Shown here: in pieces, positions 6,201 to 7,875 of the stretch
Position numbering within the stretch: position 1 is the stretch's first letter
Layout: each line of letters starts with the position of its first letter
Source: Actinomycetota bacterium
GTDB taxonomy: Bacteria > Actinomycetota > Actinomycetes > S36-B12 > UBA10799
Length of the DNA: 7,875 bases
Direction of reading: 5' to 3'
Assembly (NCBI GenBank): GCA_030837395.1
Contig: JAUPKO010000785.1
Span: 1-7,875, forward strand
Made by a program: the position numbers and the translations under genes
Notes under the pieces: model-generated
What the model was told of the DNA's origin: nothing
Databases searched by the model: none
What the model saw: only the letters and a program-made list of their open reading frames with translations

Positions 6201-7156
6201 AGCCCATTTCACCCGAGGCTTTCGTTGAACTCCTCCAGGGCCTCCGGTTGGACACCGTCAATGACGGACAGCTGGCCGCTCTGGCCCGCCTCCTGCTCGA
6301 CCGGTTCCCGCTTGCCGACGATGAACCGCAGGCGGCCGAGAGCTGGTCGTACGACAGCCCGGCGCAGCGAGCCGCCCGGATACGCAACAGCACGCTTCAG
6401 GTGCTGGCCATGCGAGGCCGGGCAAGGGACCTCAGAGCGCTGGCGGCCGAGCGACCATTGGAGGAGCGGGAACTCATCCGTTACCACCTGTATCAGGCCC
6501 GGCAGGCGGCGGCTGATCTCTCCCAGATCCGCCTCGGCCCCGCAGAGCTACTCGATCTGGTCGGCCGCTCGGATCTCCGGCTTGTCCGCAACTCCGGCGA
6601 CCTGATCGACGTCCTGATGGACCACCTCGACGAGTTGCAGCACGAACTCTCACGCGGCAACGGCTTCCGCGACCTCTGGTCACCGAATGGAAAAGACCTA
6701 GGCAGCGAGGACGACATCACCGACTGGGTACGGCGCCAGCTGACCGGCCGACTCGGCAGGGACCGCACCATCCTCACCCGCGAATCCCAGGTTGAGCGTC
6801 TCACGGTCAGGGGCTCCGGCACACGTATCGACCTGGCCGCAGGTGCCCCGACCAACACAGCGCCCATCGGCGTCGCCACCGTGATCATCGAAGCGAAGCT
6901 CGCCAGCAACAACGAGGTGCCCACCGCCCTCAAAGATCAACTCGTGATGCGATACCTCGCCGCGGCCAACCAGAGGCACGGCATCTATCTCGTCTACTGG
7001 GTTCCGCCCGAGCAGCGAAGATCAGGTTCGCGCACGGTGTATGCCGACAAGGAGCAACTGCTCAACGACATGAGGAGCTGGGCAGTCGAGGTGGCGCCGC
7101 AATACGAGATCAACGTCTACGCGCTGGATGTCAGCTGGCCGAACCGTCACCGCTGA
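3260..7156 (+). CDS. STAND/NACHT-like NTPase with helical repeats and C-terminal PD-(D/E)XK nuclease
   Basis: A 1298-residue soluble protein, probably an anti-phage sensor and effector in one chain. A short N-terminus is followed by the P-loop APGGVGKS (80-87), a STAND-type Walker B PIYLDALDEA (125-134), a sensor-1-like LACRPSAW (161-168), and the FRHQEYIDYLAAKYV motif (342-356) that closes NACHT-like modules. Residues about 370-1120 are Leu/Ala-rich helical repeats with no catalytic motif. Residues about 1128-1290 form a restriction-endonuclease fold: Glu1175 in TRESQVERL, Asp1191 in GTRIDL, Glu1211 and Lys1213 in VIIEAKL, then Gln1227 and Tyr1232 in KDQLVMRYL. This is the nuclease tail I associate with large bacterial NACHT-like proteins. 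ATG 3260 has AAGGG 5 bases upstream, with a stop in frame at 3236-3238. TTG 3344 has a better GGAGG and is a serious alternative start. No nearby gene appears cotranscribed. Target and trigger are unknown. Confidence 0.9.
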   Translation: MASGRDCSCEAEDRSESRISAVHAAEGLLIIGAVERQVQGADDEEPVPVDGDGFLDIGTTTGITPVCDLAGRPGSFVLLAPGGVGKSVVLQELRRWEDGLLVDLIGLHGVEVGRVVGAAVASGKPIYLDALDEALVTEPALVRLLNRAMSESDNGAVKWRLACRPSAWTPAFVEGVKKIEKLRLLPMTRDSARRLLASLDVDEGFLDALAAAGQSRLSASVLHFIAAARQWQEDGRLPGRRTDILESEVQRLLAEREDLRQPLRTGADLRRRTAGRLAFFAAFGGVGRFAFRTSAGQPAAAIAELPTAPEPDRPDATIGREVYEEVLGSALFDTAPRDTVAFRHQEYIDYLAAKYVVDRTPVRYQVAALLNLTDGVLPRSMTAVAAWMLALRPELVDVIAPANATALIQSEVDLPPAARLAVVDALLTDAREHDVPPAWSLDLSVVVHSELEHQLTKRLTTGVTGPFEAWWICRLALAGRVSAASPAALMIALDGRFLSWARRPAIAVVVTLGTEPERSALLDSMKLDTDADPDDELRAGLLDGLYPQQMLTAQLLPFVTRPRKSNFLGAYRKFLREFPARIPDADLPEVLAWASAHFRSQISVESRQWASDVSVRLVQRAVAACDGPAVLEPLAELIVHLAERTRIGAPWEQDTAGRRRLVLAVAARLDEHRWATLLRLGLLTTDDVDWLTNIVDDHRSTEHDALTRCLHWLIAPPTATNDEPEADQEEAEERPDPAALRMAISAARQDLAAWPDIPIALVRREEPKPLFFCDLTSRQGWSLLTTDEQREILDRGLDYVTGHSPQPNLWLGKTSIGLDVIRDWSGVYLLTTLAHHAAERLRDLPSTAWVRWAPAIANAWAHRDEHLLGDLANHAPEQAKAAILTAVRAALNDRPEWRRTPLHEFFARDLVPDLALNLRQRRYPDDQNANALAFLTEHDPDLAVITARAVANDDGSQLSHAANRYLASIDSSGTIDRLLSEPISPEAFVELLQGLRLDTVNDGQLAALARLLLDRFPLADDEPQAAESWSYDSPAQRAARIRNSTLQVLAMRGRARDLRALAAERPLEERELIRYHLYQARQAAADLSQIRLGPAELLDLVGRSDLRLVRNSGDLIDVLMDHLDELQHELSRGNGFRDLWSPNGKDLGSEDDITDWVRRQLTGRLGRDRTILTRESQVERLTVRGSGTRIDLAAGAPTNTAPIGVATVIIEAKLASNNEVPTALKDQLVMRYLAAANQRHGIYLVYWVPPEQRRSGSRTVYADKEQLLNDMRSWAVEVAPQYEINVYALDVSWPNRHR
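3334..3338 (+). promoter_or_regulatory. Internal GGAGG pointing to an alternative TTG start at 3344
   Basis: GGAGG sits 5 bases before TTG 3344. The 28 residues before that TTG include TCT AGG ATA AGT in succession (3308-3319), codons unusual for this GC-rich gene, and two Cys close together. Starting at 3344 would give 1270 residues and lose no recognised domain. Confidence 0.4.
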
Positions 7157-7875
7157 CGGGCACCGGCGATGCCCCGGCCAAGGATCAGGGCGTTGCCACC
7201 CCCGGACCAGGAGACGGGCTGCCCGGCCCTTCGGACAGGTCCCGCCCCGATGACCCGTCGCAGCGCGGCGAGGTAAGCACTCGCTCACTTCGTGAGGCAT
7301 GAGAATTGATAGTCGGGGCAAGTCCGCTCATCGGCAGATCCGCACGCACACGACCGCCTGCCAGCGGCAAGCCCGGCTACCCAGTGCAACCATATCCCCA
7401 TCAAGCTGGCGGCCAGGCTGACCCCTGAGCGATCGTCACCCGGCGCGATCGGTGCCGCCCCACCGGCCAGCACGAAGGCGCAACCTGCCCGCGGCAGCAG
7501 CGCGAGCGCTGGACCGCCGCAACCGGGCTTGCACCAGCAGGCCGCCATCCCTGTCACTCGACTGGCGCCGGATCAGAAGCATCTTTCCTACATGACCGCT
7601 GGAGTCTCGCTTATCTTTCTGGCGTCGGCCGGGCGAGCCCCCAACCAGGCACGACAGAAGAAGAAGAGTTGACGACCTGCCCGATATGACCGCATTCGTT
7701 TGTCGGGCGACGCGGTCCGCTCGGGCCGGTGACAGCCCCGCCGCACTCCCCCGAAGATCTCCCGCCAAGACCTCGGGGGTGGCCGGCGATACCGATCACA
7801 GCGGAAGCAGCAGGAGTGTCATCATGATCTCTCGTCGGCCTCGAGGTATGCGGAGGTCGCCGTGGAGCCGGTGAC
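7157..7875. other. Downstream region without a supported gene
   Basis: The 719 bp after the large gene show no recognisable protein. On the plus strand one frame is open from 7313 to the TGA at 7670-7672. It has no ATG or GTG before 7592, is Pro/Ala/Ser-rich with a lysine-rich end QARQKKKS, and may be a remnant or chance. Minus-strand frames at 7285-7557 and 7436-7768 are Cys/Trp/Arg-rich and overlap each other. CCCCCGA (7748-7754) and TCGGGGG (7773-7779) could pair around an 18-base loop. A plus-strand ATG at 7824 runs only 16 codons. Confidence 0.45.
7158..7174 (+). terminator. Short hairpin after the STAND-nuclease stop codon
   Basis: GGGCA (7158-7162) pairs TGCCC (7170-7174) around a 7-base loop, beginning 2 bases past the TGA. 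Placement suits a terminator, but the 5-bp stem is short and no T-tract follows. A second short stem, CTCAC (7284-7288) with GTGAG (7292-7296), lies 110 bases further on. Confidence 0.3.

Noticed and set aside
7285..7768. Minus-strand frames of 90 and 110 residues downstream of the large gene
   Set aside because: They overlap each other, are rich in Cys, Trp and Arg, and show no conserved motif.
1..7875. CRISPR array, tRNA or rRNA genes, insertion sequence ends
   Set aside because: I saw no regularly spaced direct repeats, no tRNA-like T-loop context, no rRNA sequence, and no transposase with terminal inverted repeats.

Overview
This is a high-GC window with GTG and TTG starts, strong G/C preference at third codon positions and long spurious reading frames on both strands. 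It looks like actinomycete chromosome, probably Streptomyces or a relative; the genus cannot be fixed from sequence alone. I see five protein-coding regions, no rRNA, tRNA or CRISPR, and no recognisable transposase or integrase. Three of the five genes belong to, or resemble, families linked to phage defence, so the window reads as part of a defence island.

Layout. (1) At 74-481 (+) is a short protein carrying an abortive-infection C-terminal (Abi_C-like) domain, whose N-terminal part is missing or out of frame. (2) 482-837 holds no convincing gene but ends in a good -10 box placed for a leaderless start. (3) At 838-1194 (+) and 1231-1575 (-) are two small convergent genes of unknown function, 36 bp apart. 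(4) 1576-1908 is a divergent intergenic region with a 25-bp hyphenated palindrome. (5) At 1909-2889 (+) is an AbiTii-type protein. Its C-terminal half is a 13-15 residue glycine/serine repeat resembling the YadA-type beta-roll, followed by a basic patch and one membrane helix. (6) 2890-3259 holds a large terminator-like hairpin and weak promoter/operator candidates. (7) At 3260-7156 (+) is a ~1300-residue STAND/NACHT-like NTPase with long helical repeats and a C-terminal PD-(D/E)XK nuclease. (8) 7157-7875 has a small hairpin after the big gene and no supported gene.

How they may work together (inference). The giant protein has the parts of a self-contained phage sensor: NTPase switch, repeat scaffold and DNA-cutting effector. 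The AbiTii protein just upstream, in the same orientation but 370 bp away and separated by a hairpin, would sit at the inner face of the membrane with its repeat domain in the cytoplasm. The two could be independent defence genes or a membrane-linked pair; the sequence does not decide. The AbiTii gene is locally much poorer in GC than its neighbours, consistent with separate acquisition.
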